A stretch of DNA of 64,000 bases, taken from the NCBI RefSeq assembly GCF_004322755.1, contig NZ_CP036401.1, positions 248,001 to 312,000 on the forward strand, written 5' to 3'. The notes beneath the pieces were generated by a model that had not been told where the DNA came from, ran no database searches, and saw nothing but the letters and a program-made list of their open reading frames with translations. Made by a program: the position numbers and the translations under genes. Of this stretch, positions 28,881-38,434 are shown one piece after another. The stretch comes from Pseudoduganella albidiflava (GTDB taxonomy: Bacteria; Pseudomonadota; Gammaproteobacteria; Burkholderiales; Burkholderiaceae_D). Within the stretch, counting starts at the first letter, position 1; the number at the start of each line of letters is the position of its first letter.

Positions 28881-30988
28881 TCGCGCTGCGCTCGCTGCGC
28901 ACCAAGCTGCTCGGCGTGATCGCGCTGGTGATGCTGCCGACCGTGCTGGTCTCGATCGGCACCATCGTCGCCTACGACCTGCACGTCTATGAGCAGACGA
29001 TCACCGACGACATGACCACCCAGGCCGAGCTGATCGGCCACATGAGCGCGCCCGCGCTGTCGTTCGACGACGAGCGGCTGGCGCATGAAAACCTGGCGCT
29101 GCTGCGGCTGCGCCCGCAGGTCGAAGCGGGCGCCATCTACGACGCGGGCGGCCGGCTGGTGGCGCGCTACGCGGCGCAGGGCGAGCAGGGCACCGTGCCG
29201 GCGGCGCCGGGGCCGGAAGGCTTCCGCATCGAGGATGGCAAGCTGTACCTGTTCAAGCCCATCGCCGACAACGGCGAACTGCTGGGCACCGTGTACCTGC
29301 GCGCCGACTATGAAGTGCTGGCGCGCTTCCTCGACTATATCGTGATCGGCATCGTCGCCGGCCTGCTGGCGCTGATCTGCGCGTGGCTGGTGACCCGGCG
29401 GCTCAACGACGTGATCACCCGGCCGATCCTGTCGATCGCCGACGTGGCGCGCGACGTGATCGCCACCGGCGACGTGTCGCGCCGCGCCGAGCGGCTGGGC
29501 GAGGATGAAGTGGCCGAGCTGGCCGGTTCGTTCAACCAGATGCTGGCCGATATCGAGGGCCGCAAGCGCGAGCTGGAAACCTCGAACCGGGAAATCGCCC
29601 GCGAATCGGAGCGCCGGCGCGAGGCGCAGCAGGAAGTCATGCGGCTGAACCAGGAGCTGGAGCAGCGCGTGCACGAACGCACGCTGCAGCTGGAAATGGC
29701 CAACCGCGAACTGGCCATGGCGATGGAGGAAGCCAAGAGCGCGAACCAGGCCAAGTCGGCGTTCCTGTCGTCGATGAGCCATGAACTGCGCACGCCGCTG
29801 AACGCGATCCTGGGCTTCGCGCAGATCCTCACGTCCGACAAGCTGCCCTCGACACTGGCGCAAAAGAAGGAATTCGCCCAGCACATCCTGAAGTCCGGCC
29901 GGCACCTGCTCACGCTGATCAACGAAATCCTCGACCTGGCCAAGATCGAATCGGGGGCGGTGGCGCTGTCGATGGAGCCGGTGGCGCTGCCTGAAATGCT
30001 GCGCGAATGCGAGGCGATGATGGCGCCGCTGGCCACCGAGCGCGGCATCCGCCTGCTGTTCCCGGAACGCTGCACCACCAATGTGACGGCCGACCGCACG
30101 CGGCTCAAGCAGGTGCTGCTGAACCTGCTCTCGAACGCCATCAAGTACAACCGCGAAGGCGGCGCGGTGGTGATCGACTGCGCCGCCTCCGGGCCCGGGC
30201 TGCTGCGCGTGTCGGTGCAGGACACCGGCATGGGCCTGCGGCCGGAGCAGGTGCGCATGCTGTTCCAGCCGTTCAACCGGCTGGGCCAGGAAGCCGGCGT
30301 GGAAGAGGGCAGCGGCATCGGCCTGGTCGTCACCAAGCGCCTCGTCGAGCTGATGGGCGGCACGATCGGCGTCACCAGCAGCCCCGGCGTGGGCAGCATG
30401 TTCTGGGTCGAGCTGAAGACCACCGAGCCGGTGCCGGTGCCGGCGACCCCCGTCGCGGCCGCGCCGCCGCCCGGCATGGCCGCGCCGGCGCGCGACAGCG
30501 TCACCCTGCTGTACGTGGAAGACAACCCGGCCAACCTGAAGCTGGTACAGGAAATCATCCGCTTCCGGCCCGAGCTGCGCCTGCTGTCGGCGCCGGATGG
30601 CCAGCTGGGCCTGGAACTGGCGCGAGCCCACCTGCCGGACATGATCCTGCTCGACATCAACCTGCCGGGCATGGACGGCTTCGAAGTGCTGCGCCTGTTG
30701 CGTTCCGACCCGCGCACCGCCGGCATTCCGGCCATCGCCCTGACGGCCAACGCGATGCCGCGCGACGTGGAACGGGGAATTGCGGCAGGATTCTTCCGTT
30801 ACCTGATCAAGCCGATCAATATCGACGAGTTCACGGAAGCGATCAATAGCACGCTGAGCACGCTCGGTACGCCTGCCGCGCTCGACCGGACCGGCACCGC
30901 GGGCGACGGCGGCAACGACCGTGGCAACGACCACGCTACCGGCGAGCGGCAGGCCCAGCTGCTCAGGGAAAAGAAGGAGGAGTCATGA
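28877..30988 (+). CDS. CHASE8-HAMP hybrid histidine kinase
   Basis: A 703-residue inner-membrane kinase. TM1 (~12-34) is followed by a periplasmic CHASE8-like region (~35-150: SAPALSFDDERLAHENLALL, quoted in part, and GAIYDAGGRLVARY), TM2 (~157-176), a HAMP domain, a coiled coil (~235-290), the H-box SSMSHELRTPLNAILGFA, N-box LLNLLSNAIKYN, a G1/G2 ATPase region with GIGLVVTKRLVE, and a receiver domain with LDINLPGMDGFE (~548-665). The same periplasmic domain type is sensed by YfiR in the YfiBNR system. It overlaps both neighbours by 4 nt. A switch driven by the YfiR-like protein is inference. Confidence 0.9.
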   Translation: MIALRSLRTKLLGVIALVMLPTVLVSIGTIVAYDLHVYEQTITDDMTTQAELIGHMSAPALSFDDERLAHENLALLRLRPQVEAGAIYDAGGRLVARYAAQGEQGTVPAAPGPEGFRIEDGKLYLFKPIADNGELLGTVYLRADYEVLARFLDYIVIGIVAGLLALICAWLVTRRLNDVITRPILSIADVARDVIATGDVSRRAERLGEDEVAELAGSFNQMLADIEGRKRELETSNREIARESERRREAQQEVMRLNQELEQRVHERTLQLEMANRELAMAMEEAKSANQAKSAFLSSMSHELRTPLNAILGFAQILTSDKLPSTLAQKKEFAQHILKSGRHLLTLINEILDLAKIESGAVALSMEPVALPEMLRECEAMMAPLATERGIRLLFPERCTTNVTADRTRLKQVLLNLLSNAIKYNREGGAVVIDCAASGPGLLRVSVQDTGMGLRPEQVRMLFQPFNRLGQEAGVEEGSGIGLVVTKRLVELMGGTIGVTSSPGVGSMFWVELKTTEPVPVPATPVAAAPPPGMAAPARDSVTLLYVEDNPANLKLVQEIIRFRPELRLLSAPDGQLGLELARAHLPDMILLDINLPGMDGFEVLRLLRSDPRTAGIPAIALTANAMPRDVERGIAAGFFRYLIKPINIDEFTEAINSTLSTLGTPAALDRTGTAGDGGNDRGNDHATGERQAQLLREKKEES

Positions 30989-33630
30989 TCAGCCGGGCCG
31001 ATATCCAGAACGCGAGCATCCTGATCGTCGACGACCAGCCCGTCAACGTGCAGCTGCTGGAATACCTGCTGCAGTCGACGGGCTACACGCACGTCAGTTC
31101 CACCACCGATCCGCGCGTGGTGGCGGGGTGGCACGAGCAATACAACTACGACATCATCATCCTCGACCTGCAGATGCCCGGCATGGACGGCTTCGCCGTG
31201 ATGGCCGCCTTGCGTCCGCTCGAGCCGGACGGCTACCTGCCCGTGCTGGTGGTGACCGCCGAGCCGGACAAGAAGCAGGCCGCGCTGGACGCCGGCGCGC
31301 GCGACTTCGTCAGCAAGCCGTTCGACCCGGTCGAAGTGCTGACGCGGATCCGCAACCTGATCGAAGTGCGGCTGATGCAGCGCGAAGCCAGGTTCCACAA
31401 CATCGTCCTGGAACGCACGGTACGCGAGCGCACCGCCGACCTGCAGCGCTTCCGCACCGCCATGGATGCGACGGCCGACGCGATCTTCCTGATCGAACCG
31501 CAATCGATGCGCTTCGTCGACGTCAACGACGGCGCCGCCCGCATGCTGGGCTATACGCGCCAGCAACTGATGGCGCAGGATCCGGCGCGGATCGGCCTGG
31601 GCAGCCAGGAGTCGCTGCGCGAGCACGCCGACGCCGCGCCCGGTGCCGACGCCGATGCGCGCGCGCCGGTGCTGCTGGAAACCGAGCTGCTGCGCCATGA
31701 CCATGCCACGGTGCCGGTGGAAATCTATTGGCAGGTACAGCAGGGCGGGCTGGCGCAGCATGACGGTACGCAGGGCCCCGCGCAGTCTTCCGCGCAGTCT
31801 GCCGATCTTCAGCGCACGCTGATCTGCGTGGCGCGCGACATTTCCGAGCGGCGCGTGGCCGAGGAGCGCCTGCAGCACGCGGCCCACTACGACAGCCTGA
31901 CCGGCCTGCCCAACCGCAAGCTGTTCTACCGTACGCTGGGCGATGCGATCGACCTGGCGCGCGACAAGGAATGGCGCATCGTCGTCCTGTTCATCGGCCT
32001 GGACCGCTTCAAGAACATCAACGATTCGCTGGGCGCGGCGATGGGCGACGAGCTGCTGCGCGAGTTCGCCGGCCGGCTGGTGCAATCGGCGCGCATCCGC
32101 GACACCGTGGGCCGGCTGGGCGGCGACGAATTCGGCCTGATCCTGACGATGCAGCGCGACCAGCAGGACGCGGTGCTGGTGGCGAACGAGGTGCGCGAGG
32201 CGCTCCGCTCGCCGTTCCAGCTGGGCGGGCACCAGGCCACGATGACGGCCTCGATCGGCATCGCCGTGTATCCGGACGACGCGGCCGATCCGGAAACGCT
32301 GGTGAAGTATGCCAACACGGCGATGAGCCAGGCGAAGGAGGCGGGCAGCGATGCCTACCGCTTCTTCACGGCGGGCATGAACGTGCAGGTGCTGGCGCGG
32401 CTCGACCTGGAAATGGCGCTGCGCCGCGCGCTCGACCAGGACGAACTGGAACTGCATTACCAGCCGAAGGTGAACCTGCTGACGGGCCGGGTGTCCGGCG
32501 CGGAGGCGCTGCTGCGCTGGAACCGGCCCGGGCACGGCACCGTGTACCCGGCCGAATTCGTCGGCGTGCTGGAAGATACCGGCCTGATCGTCCGGACCGG
32601 CAACTGGATCATCGACGCGGCCTGCCGGCAGATCGCCGAGTGGATGGCCTCGCCGGTGGGGCCGGTGAACGTGGCGGTCAACGTGGCGTCGCGCCAGTTC
32701 ATCGAAGGCGACCTGGAACAGGAGGTGAAGGAAGCGCTGCAGCGCCACGGCGTGCCGCCCGACCTGCTGGAACTGGAACTGACGGAAACGGCGCTGATGT
32801 CGAACGCCGAGCGCACGATCGACGTGCTGACCAAGCTGCGCCTGCTCGGCGTGAAGGTGGCGATCGACGATTTCGGCACCGGCTATTCCTCGCTGGCCTA
32901 CCTGCAGCGCTTCCCGATCGACAAGCTGAAGATCGACATCGCCTTCGTGCGCAATATCGTCACCAACCCGAACGACGCGGCGATCGCTCTGGCCATCATC
33001 AGCATGGCCCACAGCCTGAAGTTGCGGGTGGTGGCGGAAGGCGTGGAAACGCGGCCGCAGCTGGAGTTCCTGCGCCGTAACCGCTGCGACGAGGTGCAGG
33101 GTTTCTTCTTCAGCCGCGGCCTGAACGTGCTGTCGTTCGGCCAGCTGGTGGTGGGCGGCAAGTCGCTGCCGCCGGATCCGAACCTGGCCACCGAGCCGCC
33201 GCAAACGCTGCTGATCGTCGATGACGACGTCAACGTGCTGTCGTCGCTGCACCGGCTGTTCCGGCGCGACGGCTACCGGATCCTGACGGCTTCCTCGCCC
33301 ACCGAGGGCTTCGACCTGCTGGCGCTGCACCCGGTGCAGGTGATCGTGTGCGACCAGCGCATGCCGGTAATGAGCGGTACCGAATTCCTCAGCAAGGTGA
33401 AGGACATGTACCCGGACACGATCCGCATCATCCTGTCCGGCTACACGGGGCTCGAAGCGATGCTCGATTCGATCAACAGGGGGGCGATCTACCGCTTCTA
33501 CACCAAGCCCTGGGACGACGTGCAACTGCGCGACAACATCCGCCTGGCTTTCCACCATTACTGGCTGATGCACGGCAGCGGCAAGCAGGCCGGCCAGCCC
33601 GGGGACCACACGGCGCTACCGGGCCGCTGA
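30985..33630 (+). CDS. REC-PAS-GGDEF-EAL-REC response regulator
   Basis: An 881-residue cytoplasmic c-di-GMP protein. REC1 (~8-130) has LDLQMPGMDGFA. A PAS region (~150-290) follows. The GGDEF domain (~295-465) has GGDEF at 379-383 and an I-site RxxD at 370-373. However, the metal-ligand Asp of the DLDRFK motif is Gly338 (IGLDRFK), and the NDSLGH His is Ala. The EAL domain (~475-720) is complete: EALLRW (507-512), NVASRQF, LTETAL, DDFGTGYSSL, LKID, AEGVET, VQGFFFSRG. REC2 (~745-860) has CDQRMPVMSG. Predicted activity is phosphodiesterase with a GTP- or c-di-GMP-binding GGDEF. It overlaps the kinase gene. Confidence 0.9.
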   Translation: MISRADIQNASILIVDDQPVNVQLLEYLLQSTGYTHVSSTTDPRVVAGWHEQYNYDIIILDLQMPGMDGFAVMAALRPLEPDGYLPVLVVTAEPDKKQAALDAGARDFVSKPFDPVEVLTRIRNLIEVRLMQREARFHNIVLERTVRERTADLQRFRTAMDATADAIFLIEPQSMRFVDVNDGAARMLGYTRQQLMAQDPARIGLGSQESLREHADAAPGADADARAPVLLETELLRHDHATVPVEIYWQVQQGGLAQHDGTQGPAQSSAQSADLQRTLICVARDISERRVAEERLQHAAHYDSLTGLPNRKLFYRTLGDAIDLARDKEWRIVVLFIGLDRFKNINDSLGAAMGDELLREFAGRLVQSARIRDTVGRLGGDEFGLILTMQRDQQDAVLVANEVREALRSPFQLGGHQATMTASIGIAVYPDDAADPETLVKYANTAMSQAKEAGSDAYRFFTAGMNVQVLARLDLEMALRRALDQDELELHYQPKVNLLTGRVSGAEALLRWNRPGHGTVYPAEFVGVLEDTGLIVRTGNWIIDAACRQIAEWMASPVGPVNVAVNVASRQFIEGDLEQEVKEALQRHGVPPDLLELELTETALMSNAERTIDVLTKLRLLGVKVAIDDFGTGYSSLAYLQRFPIDKLKIDIAFVRNIVTNPNDAAIALAIISMAHSLKLRVVAEGVETRPQLEFLRRNRCDEVQGFFFSRGLNVLSFGQLVVGGKSLPPDPNLATEPPQTLLIVDDDVNVLSSLHRLFRRDGYRILTASSPTEGFDLLALHPVQVIVCDQRMPVMSGTEFLSKVKDMYPDTIRIILSGYTGLEAMLDSINRGAIYRFYTKPWDDVQLRDNIRLAFHHYWLMHGSGKQAGQPGDHTALPGR

Positions 33631-33659
33631 CGGGGCGGCGCAACTTTCCGGCGCTAATT

Positions 33660-33723
33660 GCCGACGCTGTTTGCCGACGCTGTTTGCCGACGCTGTTTGC
33701 CGGCGCTGTTTGCCGACGCAACC
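33660..33723. repeat. 13-bp tandem repeat, about 4.5 copies
   Basis: The unit GCCGACGCTGTTT occurs at 33660, 33673, 33686 and 33699 (the last with one change), plus a partial copy at 33712. It fills the gap between two convergent stop codons (30985-33630 and thiL). Confidence 0.9.
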
Positions 33724-33727
33724 GACG

Positions 33728-34714
33728 CTACTTGCCGGTGCCGAAGTGATCGAAGCCGGCCAGCCGCAGTTCGAGCGGCGCGCCCTGGCCATCCGTCAGT
33801 TGCAGGCCGGGCGAGGCGTCGATGCGGCCTACGCGCGTGACCGGCGTGCCGCACGCCGCGCCGGCGGCCAGGATGGCGGCCCGCTGCGCCGGCGCGGCAG
33901 TGAAGCACAGCTCGTAGTCGTCGCCCCCGGCTGCCGTGCAGGCGCGGCGCAGCGTGACGTCCTGGGCGGCTGGGGACATGGCCAGGGCGGGGCCGGCGGG
34001 CAGCGCATCGATATCGATCGTGGCGCCGACGCCGGAGCGCTCCAGGATGTGGCCGAGGTCGCCCACCAGGCCGTCGGAAATGTCGATCGCGGCGCGTGCC
34101 AGGCCGCGCTCGGCCAGCAGGCGGCCCAGCGCCACGCGCGGGGTGGGCAGATGCAGGCGCGTCCCGGCCAGTTGCTGCGCCTCCGGCGCGAGCGCCACTT
34201 CGCCGCGCAGGCCGGCCAGGGCCAGGCGCGCATCGCCCAGCGTGCCGGACACCCAGATATCGTCGCCGGGCTGGGCCGCGTCGCGGCGCAGCGCCTGGCC
34301 TTGCGCCACTTCGCCGAACACGGTGATGCAGATATTGAGCGGGCCCTTGGTGGTGTCGCCACCGATCAGTTCGCAGTCGTGCGCATCGGCCAGCGCGAAC
34401 AGCCCGGCGGAAAAGCCGGCCAGCCAGTCGCGGTCGGCGGCGGGCAGGGCCAGCGCCAGCGTGAAGCCGGCCGGCTGCGCGCCCATCGCCGCCAGGTCGG
34501 ACAGGTTCACGGCCAGGCTTTTATGGCCGAGGCGGTACGGATCCTCGCCGGCGAAGAAATGGCGGCCTTCCACCAGCATGTCGGAAGAGATCGCGAACGA
34601 CCGGCCGGGCGCGAGGCCCAGCAGCGCGCAATCGTCGCCGATGCCCAGCTGGGCCTTGGCGGCGCGCGCGGGGCGCACGAAATACTGTTTGATCAGGTCG
34701 AATTCGGAGAGCAT
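33728..34714 (-). CDS. thiL: thiamine-monophosphate kinase
   Basis: A 328-residue enzyme phosphorylating thiamine monophosphate to thiamine pyrophosphate. It belongs to the PurM/ThiL ATP-binding fold: MLSEFDLIKQYF, GIGDDCALL, SSDMLVEGRHF, NLSDLAAMGA, LIGGDTTKGPLNI, AIDISDGLVGDLGHI and AGGDDYELCFTA are all present. The start at 34714 is the family start; the frame runs open upstream for ~90 codons without support. The gene converges on the c-di-GMP operon; its partner ribH/pgpA genes are not in the window. Confidence 0.95.
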   Translation of the reverse strand: MLSEFDLIKQYFVRPARAAKAQLGIGDDCALLGLAPGRSFAISSDMLVEGRHFFAGEDPYRLGHKSLAVNLSDLAAMGAQPAGFTLALALPAADRDWLAGFSAGLFALADAHDCELIGGDTTKGPLNICITVFGEVAQGQALRRDAAQPGDDIWVSGTLGDARLALAGLRGEVALAPEAQQLAGTRLHLPTPRVALGRLLAERGLARAAIDISDGLVGDLGHILERSGVGATIDIDALPAGPALAMSPAAQDVTLRRACTAAGGDDYELCFTAAPAQRAAILAAGAACGTPVTRVGRIDASPGLQLTDGQGAPLELRLAGFDHFGTGK

Positions 34715-34799
34715 GCCGCCATTGTAACGGCATGCAATGTCCTGGAAGCGGCTGCCGGCGACGGACGTCCGGCACAGGCATCCGGCACAGGCATCCGAG

Positions 34800-35000
34800 T
34801 TAACGACGGCGCATCGCCCGCGCCATGATGCGCCGCGGCCGGCCGCGCGCATAGATCCATGCGCCGCCGGCCGTGAGGGCGGTGGCCGACAAGGCCAGCT
34901 CCCATTCGGACTTTTGCGGCGTGAAGAACAGCGCGACCGTGGAGACCGGAAACACCACGCCCGCCACGCGGGAACACGTACGCCAGAGCAGGGCACGCAT
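34800..35000 (-). CDS. small membrane protein of unknown function
   Basis: A 66-residue frame with one hydrophobic segment at ~10-27 (VAGVVFPVSTVALFFTP), a second at ~35-50 and a very basic C-terminus (RRIMARAMRRR). A GGAAAGG-like RBS lies ~9 nt upstream of the ATG. The size and two-helix form fit a small inner-membrane protein, but nothing is recognised. It lies upstream of thiL on the same strand, 85 bp away. It could be a chance frame. Confidence 0.45.
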   Translation of the reverse strand: MRALLWRTCSRVAGVVFPVSTVALFFTPQKSEWELALSATALTAGGAWIYARGRPRRIMARAMRRR

Positions 35001-35348
35001 GCCGAGGCCTTTCCAGGGATTGAGATGCGCGTAGTCTAGAAGGCAATTTGCCTGGTGTAAAGTTTTTTGTTAAATCTTTGTTAATTTCAAGCCGCTAGCC
35101 GCCGCTGGTCGCCGCGAGGCGCCTGGGCCCGTGCTCGATGTCATGGATATTTACTGAACGTACTACCGGTAAACCCGAAGCTGGCGGGCCTGCCCTGCGC
35201 GGGCATTCCGATAGGAACAGGGCGTTTTGCCCATACGTACCATATAAAATTCGGTCTTGACAGAACCGTTGGTAAAAATACCTACTTTGGCCGGGAATGC
35301 GGTCTGCTAGAATCAAAGGATTTCAGACAGCACAGGAAGGCAGCAGCA
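35001..35348 (+). promoter_or_regulatory. intergenic region with maeB promoter candidates
   Basis: This 348-bp region contains no convincing gene. A TTGACA hexamer at 35257-35262 is followed after 16 nt by TACCTA (35279-35284). A second candidate is TTGGCC (35287-35292) with TAGAAT at 35308-35313. An A/T-rich stretch (TAAAGTTTTTTGTTAAATC) lies near 35056-35074. The RBS AGGAAGG precedes maeB. Confidence 0.5.
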
Positions 35349-37667
35349 ATGGATTCGTCATCTGACAAGAAAGAGGAATTGCGGCAACAACTGCGTCTGG
35401 CGGCGCTCGAGTACCACGAGTTTCCGCGGCCGGGCAAGATCAGTGTGACCCCGACCAAGACATTGACGAACCAGCGCGACCTGGCCCTGGCGTATTCGCC
35501 GGGCGTGGCCGCGCCCTGCGAGGAAATCGTCGTCGATCCGGCGGCCGCCTACAAGTACACTGCGCGCGGCAACCTGGTGGCCGTGATCTCGAACGGCACC
35601 GCCGTGCTGGGCCTGGGCAATATCGGCGCGCTGGCGTCCAAGCCGGTCATGGAAGGCAAGGGCGTGCTGTTCAAGAAGTTCGCCGGCATCGACGTGTTCG
35701 ATATCGAAATCAACGAACAGGATCCGGACAAGCTGATCGACATCATCGCCGCACTGGAACCCACATTCGGCGGCGTGAACCTGGAAGACATCAAGGCGCC
35801 AGAGTGCTTCTACATCGAGCGCGAACTGCGCAAGCGGATGAAGATCCCCGTCTTCCACGATGACCAGCACGGCACCGCGATCATCGTCGGCGCGGCGATC
35901 CTGAACGGCATCAGCCTGGTCGGCAAGAACATCAAGGAATGCAAGCTGGTGGTGTCCGGCGCCGGCGCGGCCGCGCTGGCCTGCCTGGACCTGATCGTCG
36001 ACCTGGGCTTCCCGATCGAGAACATCTTCGTGACCGACCTGGCCGGCGTGGTCTACCAGGGCCGCACCGAACTGATGGACCCGGACAAGGAACGCTTCGC
36101 CCGCGACACCACGGCGCGCACGCTCGGTGAAGTGATCGGCGATGCCGACATCTTCCTGGGGCTGTCCGCCGGTGGCGTGCTCAAGCAGGACATGGTCAAG
36201 CGCATGGCGGCACGCCCGATCATCCTGGCACTGGCCAACCCGAACCCGGAAATCCTGCCGGAAGACGTGAAAGCCGTGCGCGACGACGCCGTCATCTGCA
36301 CCGGCCGTTCGGATTACCCGAACCAGGTCAATAACGTGCTGTGCTTCCCGTACATCTTCCGCGGCGCGCTCGATTGCGGCGCCAGCACGATCACGCGTGA
36401 AATGGAAATCGCCGTGGTGCACGCGATCGCCGACCTGGCGCACGCCGAGCAGTCGGACGTGGTGGCCACCACGTATGGCTTCACCAACCTGTCGTTCGGC
36501 CCCGAGTACCTGATCCCGATGCCGTTCGATCCGCGCCTGCTGATCAAGATCGCGCCGGCGGTGGCCAAGGCCGCCGAGGAGTCCGGCGTTGCCACGCGTC
36601 CGATCAAGGACCTGGAAGCCTACGCCGACAGCCTGCAGCAATTCGTCTACCGCAGCGGCACGTTCATGAAGCCGCTGTTCGCGCAGGCCAAGATCACCAG
36701 CCCGGACACCAAGCGCATCGTCTACGCCGAGGGCGAGGAAGAGCGCGTGCTGCGTGCCGTGCAGGTGGTGGTCGACGAGCGCCTGGCGCGCCCGATCCTG
36801 GTCGGCCGCCCGGCCGTGCTGGAATCGCGCATCCAGAAATTCGGCCTGCGCCTGAAGCAGGGCGTGGACTTCGACGTGATCAATCCCGATTACGACGACC
36901 GTTACCGCGATTACTGGACGTCGTATTACAACCTCGCCAAGCGCAAGGGCGTGACGGAGGAATACGCCAAGCTGGAAATGCGCCGCCGCCACAGCCTGAT
37001 CGGCGCGATGATGATCAAGAAGGGCGATGCCGACGGCATGATCTGCGGCACCTTCGGCACCACCCAGCTGCACCTGCACTACATCGACCAGGTGCTGGGC
37101 AAGCGCCCGGGCGCCAACGTGTACGCGGCGATGAACGTGCTGGTGCTGCCGGAGCGGCAGCTCGTGATGGTCGACACGCACGTCAACGAAAACCCGACCG
37201 CCGAGCAGCTGGCCGAGATCACCATCATGGCCGCCGAAGAGATGCGCCGCTTCGGCCTGCACCCATCGGCCGCGCTGCTGTCGCACTCGAACTTCGGCTC
37301 GTCCAACAACGAGTCCGCGCAAAAGATGCGCGCCGCGCTGGCGCTGATCAAGGAACGCGCGCCGGACCTGGAAGTCGATGGCGAAATGCACGGCGACACG
37401 GCGCTCGACTCGAAGCTGCGCAAGAAGCTGATGCCGGATTCCACCCTGCAGCGCGACGCGAACCTGCTGGTGGCGCCGAACATCGAGTCCGCCAACATCG
37501 CCTACAACCTGGTCAAGACGGCGGCCGGCAACGGCATCGCGATCGGCCCGATCCTGCTGGGCTGCGCCGCGCCGGTGCACATCCTGACCCCTTCGGCCAC
37601 TGTGCGCCGCATCGTCAACATGACAGCGCTGTGCGTGGTCGACGTGGTCGCCCAGCGCAACAACTGA
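35349..37667 (+). CDS. maeB: NADP-dependent malic enzyme, MaeB type with PTA domain
   Basis: A 772-residue enzyme converting malate to pyruvate, CO2 and NADPH. The malic domain (~1-430) has the catalytic [52 protein letters not shown] and [12 protein letters not shown]-terminal phosphotransacetylase-like domain (~435-772: [33 protein letters not shown]) is the usual large-form regulatory region that binds acetyl-CoA. The start has a good RBS. It is monocistronic, with a terminator 20 nt after the stop codon. Confidence 0.96.
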   Translation: MDSSSDKKEELRQQLRLAALEYHEFPRPGKISVTPTKTLTNQRDLALAYSPGVAAPCEEIVVDPAAAYKYTARGNLVAVISNGTAVLGLGNIGALASKPVMEGKGVLFKKFAGIDVFDIEINEQDPDKLIDIIAALEPTFGGVNLEDIKAPECFYIERELRKRMKIPVFHDDQHGTAIIVGAAILNGISLVGKNIKECKLVVSGAGAAALACLDLIVDLGFPIENIFVTDLAGVVYQGRTELMDPDKERFARDTTARTLGEVIGDADIFLGLSAGGVLKQDMVKRMAARPIILALANPNPEILPEDVKAVRDDAVICTGRSDYPNQVNNVLCFPYIFRGALDCGASTITREMEIAVVHAIADLAHAEQSDVVATTYGFTNLSFGPEYLIPMPFDPRLLIKIAPAVAKAAEESGVATRPIKDLEAYADSLQQFVYRSGTFMKPLFAQAKITSPDTKRIVYAEGEEERVLRAVQVVVDERLARPILVGRPAVLESRIQKFGLRLKQGVDFDVINPDYDDRYRDYWTSYYNLAKRKGVTEEYAKLEMRRRHSLIGAMMIKKGDADGMICGTFGTTQLHLHYIDQVLGKRPGANVYAAMNVLVLPERQLVMVDTHVNENPTAEQLAEITIMAAEEMRRFGLHPSAALLSHSNFGSSNNESAQKMRAALALIKERAPDLEVDGEMHGDTALDSKLRKKLMPDSTLQRDANLLVAPNIESANIAYNLVKTAAGNGIAIGPILLGCAAPVHILTPSATVRRIVNMTALCVVDVVAQRNN

Positions 37668-37687
37668 TTACCGGGTCGACTCCCCGC

Positions 37688-37714
37688 AAAGCCGCCGCAA
37701 GGCGGCTTTTTTTT
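37688..37714 (+). terminator. intrinsic terminator after maeB
   Basis: AAAGCCGCC (37688-37696), loop GCAA, GGCGGCTTT (37701-37709) and a run of eight T. Confidence 0.93.
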
Positions 37715-37736
37715 CGCCTCCGCTGTTGCCAGGATT

Positions 37737-37756
37737 CGGGGACTGTCCCCGGTTTT
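37737..37756. repeat. short palindromic repeat, family 2 (GGGGACTGTCCCC type)
   Basis: GGGGAC-T-GTCCCC at 37738-37750, followed by GGTTTT. It has the same palindromic plan as GGTGACAGTCACC at 52438-52450. Confidence 0.5.
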
Positions 37757-37825
37757 GAGAAAGACATTTTTACAACAGCATGTGTTTTGACATTGGCTGG
37801 GTGCTGGCGCTACATTGTCGGCACC

Positions 37826-38278
37826 ATGAGCGACCTCATCCTTGCTATCGTCCACCACCTGATCGTGTTCGGTATCGCCGCCGTCCTGGCGGCGGAGCTG
37901 GCATTGCTGCGGCCCGCGGCGATGTCGCCGCACACCGTGAAACTGCTGGGGCGCTTCGATACGGTCTACGGTGCGCTGGCGCTGGCGATCCTGGTGGCCG
38001 GCTTCGGCCGGGTCTTCCATGGCCCGAAAGGCGCGGCGTTCTATGTCGACAATCCGGTCTTCTGGGTGAAAGTGGGTGCGTTCGCCGTGGTCGGCATCCT
38101 GTCGATCAAGCCGACCGTGCGCATCCTGGCCTGGCAGAAATCGCTGAAGGCCGATGCGGCATTCACGCCGCCGGCCGATGACCTGGGTGCTGTGCGCCGG
38201 CGCAAGCTGGCCGAGATCCATGTGTTCGCGCTGATCCCGATTGCGGCCGCGATGATGGCGCGCGGGATCGGTTACTGA
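37826..38278 (+). CDS. DUF2214 family membrane protein
   Basis: A 150-residue inner-membrane protein with four hydrophobic segments. The N-terminal MSDLILAIVHHLIVFGIAA, a following LLGRFDTVYGALALAILVAGFGRVFHG (quoted in part: GRFDTVYG), and late RRRKLAEIHVFALIPI match the DUF2214 family as I recall it. The function is unknown. The start at 37826 gives the family N-terminus; the frame is open further upstream across the terminator and is not used. It is not in an operon. Confidence 0.85.
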   Translation: MSDLILAIVHHLIVFGIAAVLAAELALLRPAAMSPHTVKLLGRFDTVYGALALAILVAGFGRVFHGPKGAAFYVDNPVFWVKVGAFAVVGILSIKPTVRILAWQKSLKADAAFTPPADDLGAVRRRKLAEIHVFALIPIAAAMMARGIGY

Positions 38279-38434
38279 GCCATCCGCAGGCGGGACGTTT
38301 CATCCGTCTCGCGCCATCGCTGGCCGGTCATTCCTTCCAATCTGCACTCCCACCCAAGCACTGTTTTTTTTGCAAGAATGACCTGCCGGGTCATCGGCAA
38401 TGTCATCTTCATTACTTTCATCCTGGAGGAAACA

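Noticed and set aside
28802..33609. Two long minus-strand frames antisense to the signalling operon
   Set aside because: They are shadows of the plus-strand kinase and GGDEF/EAL genes, with no family pattern.
35358..37580. A 740-codon minus-strand frame antisense to maeB
   Set aside because: maeB is complete and recognisable on the plus strand; the antisense frame shows no motif.
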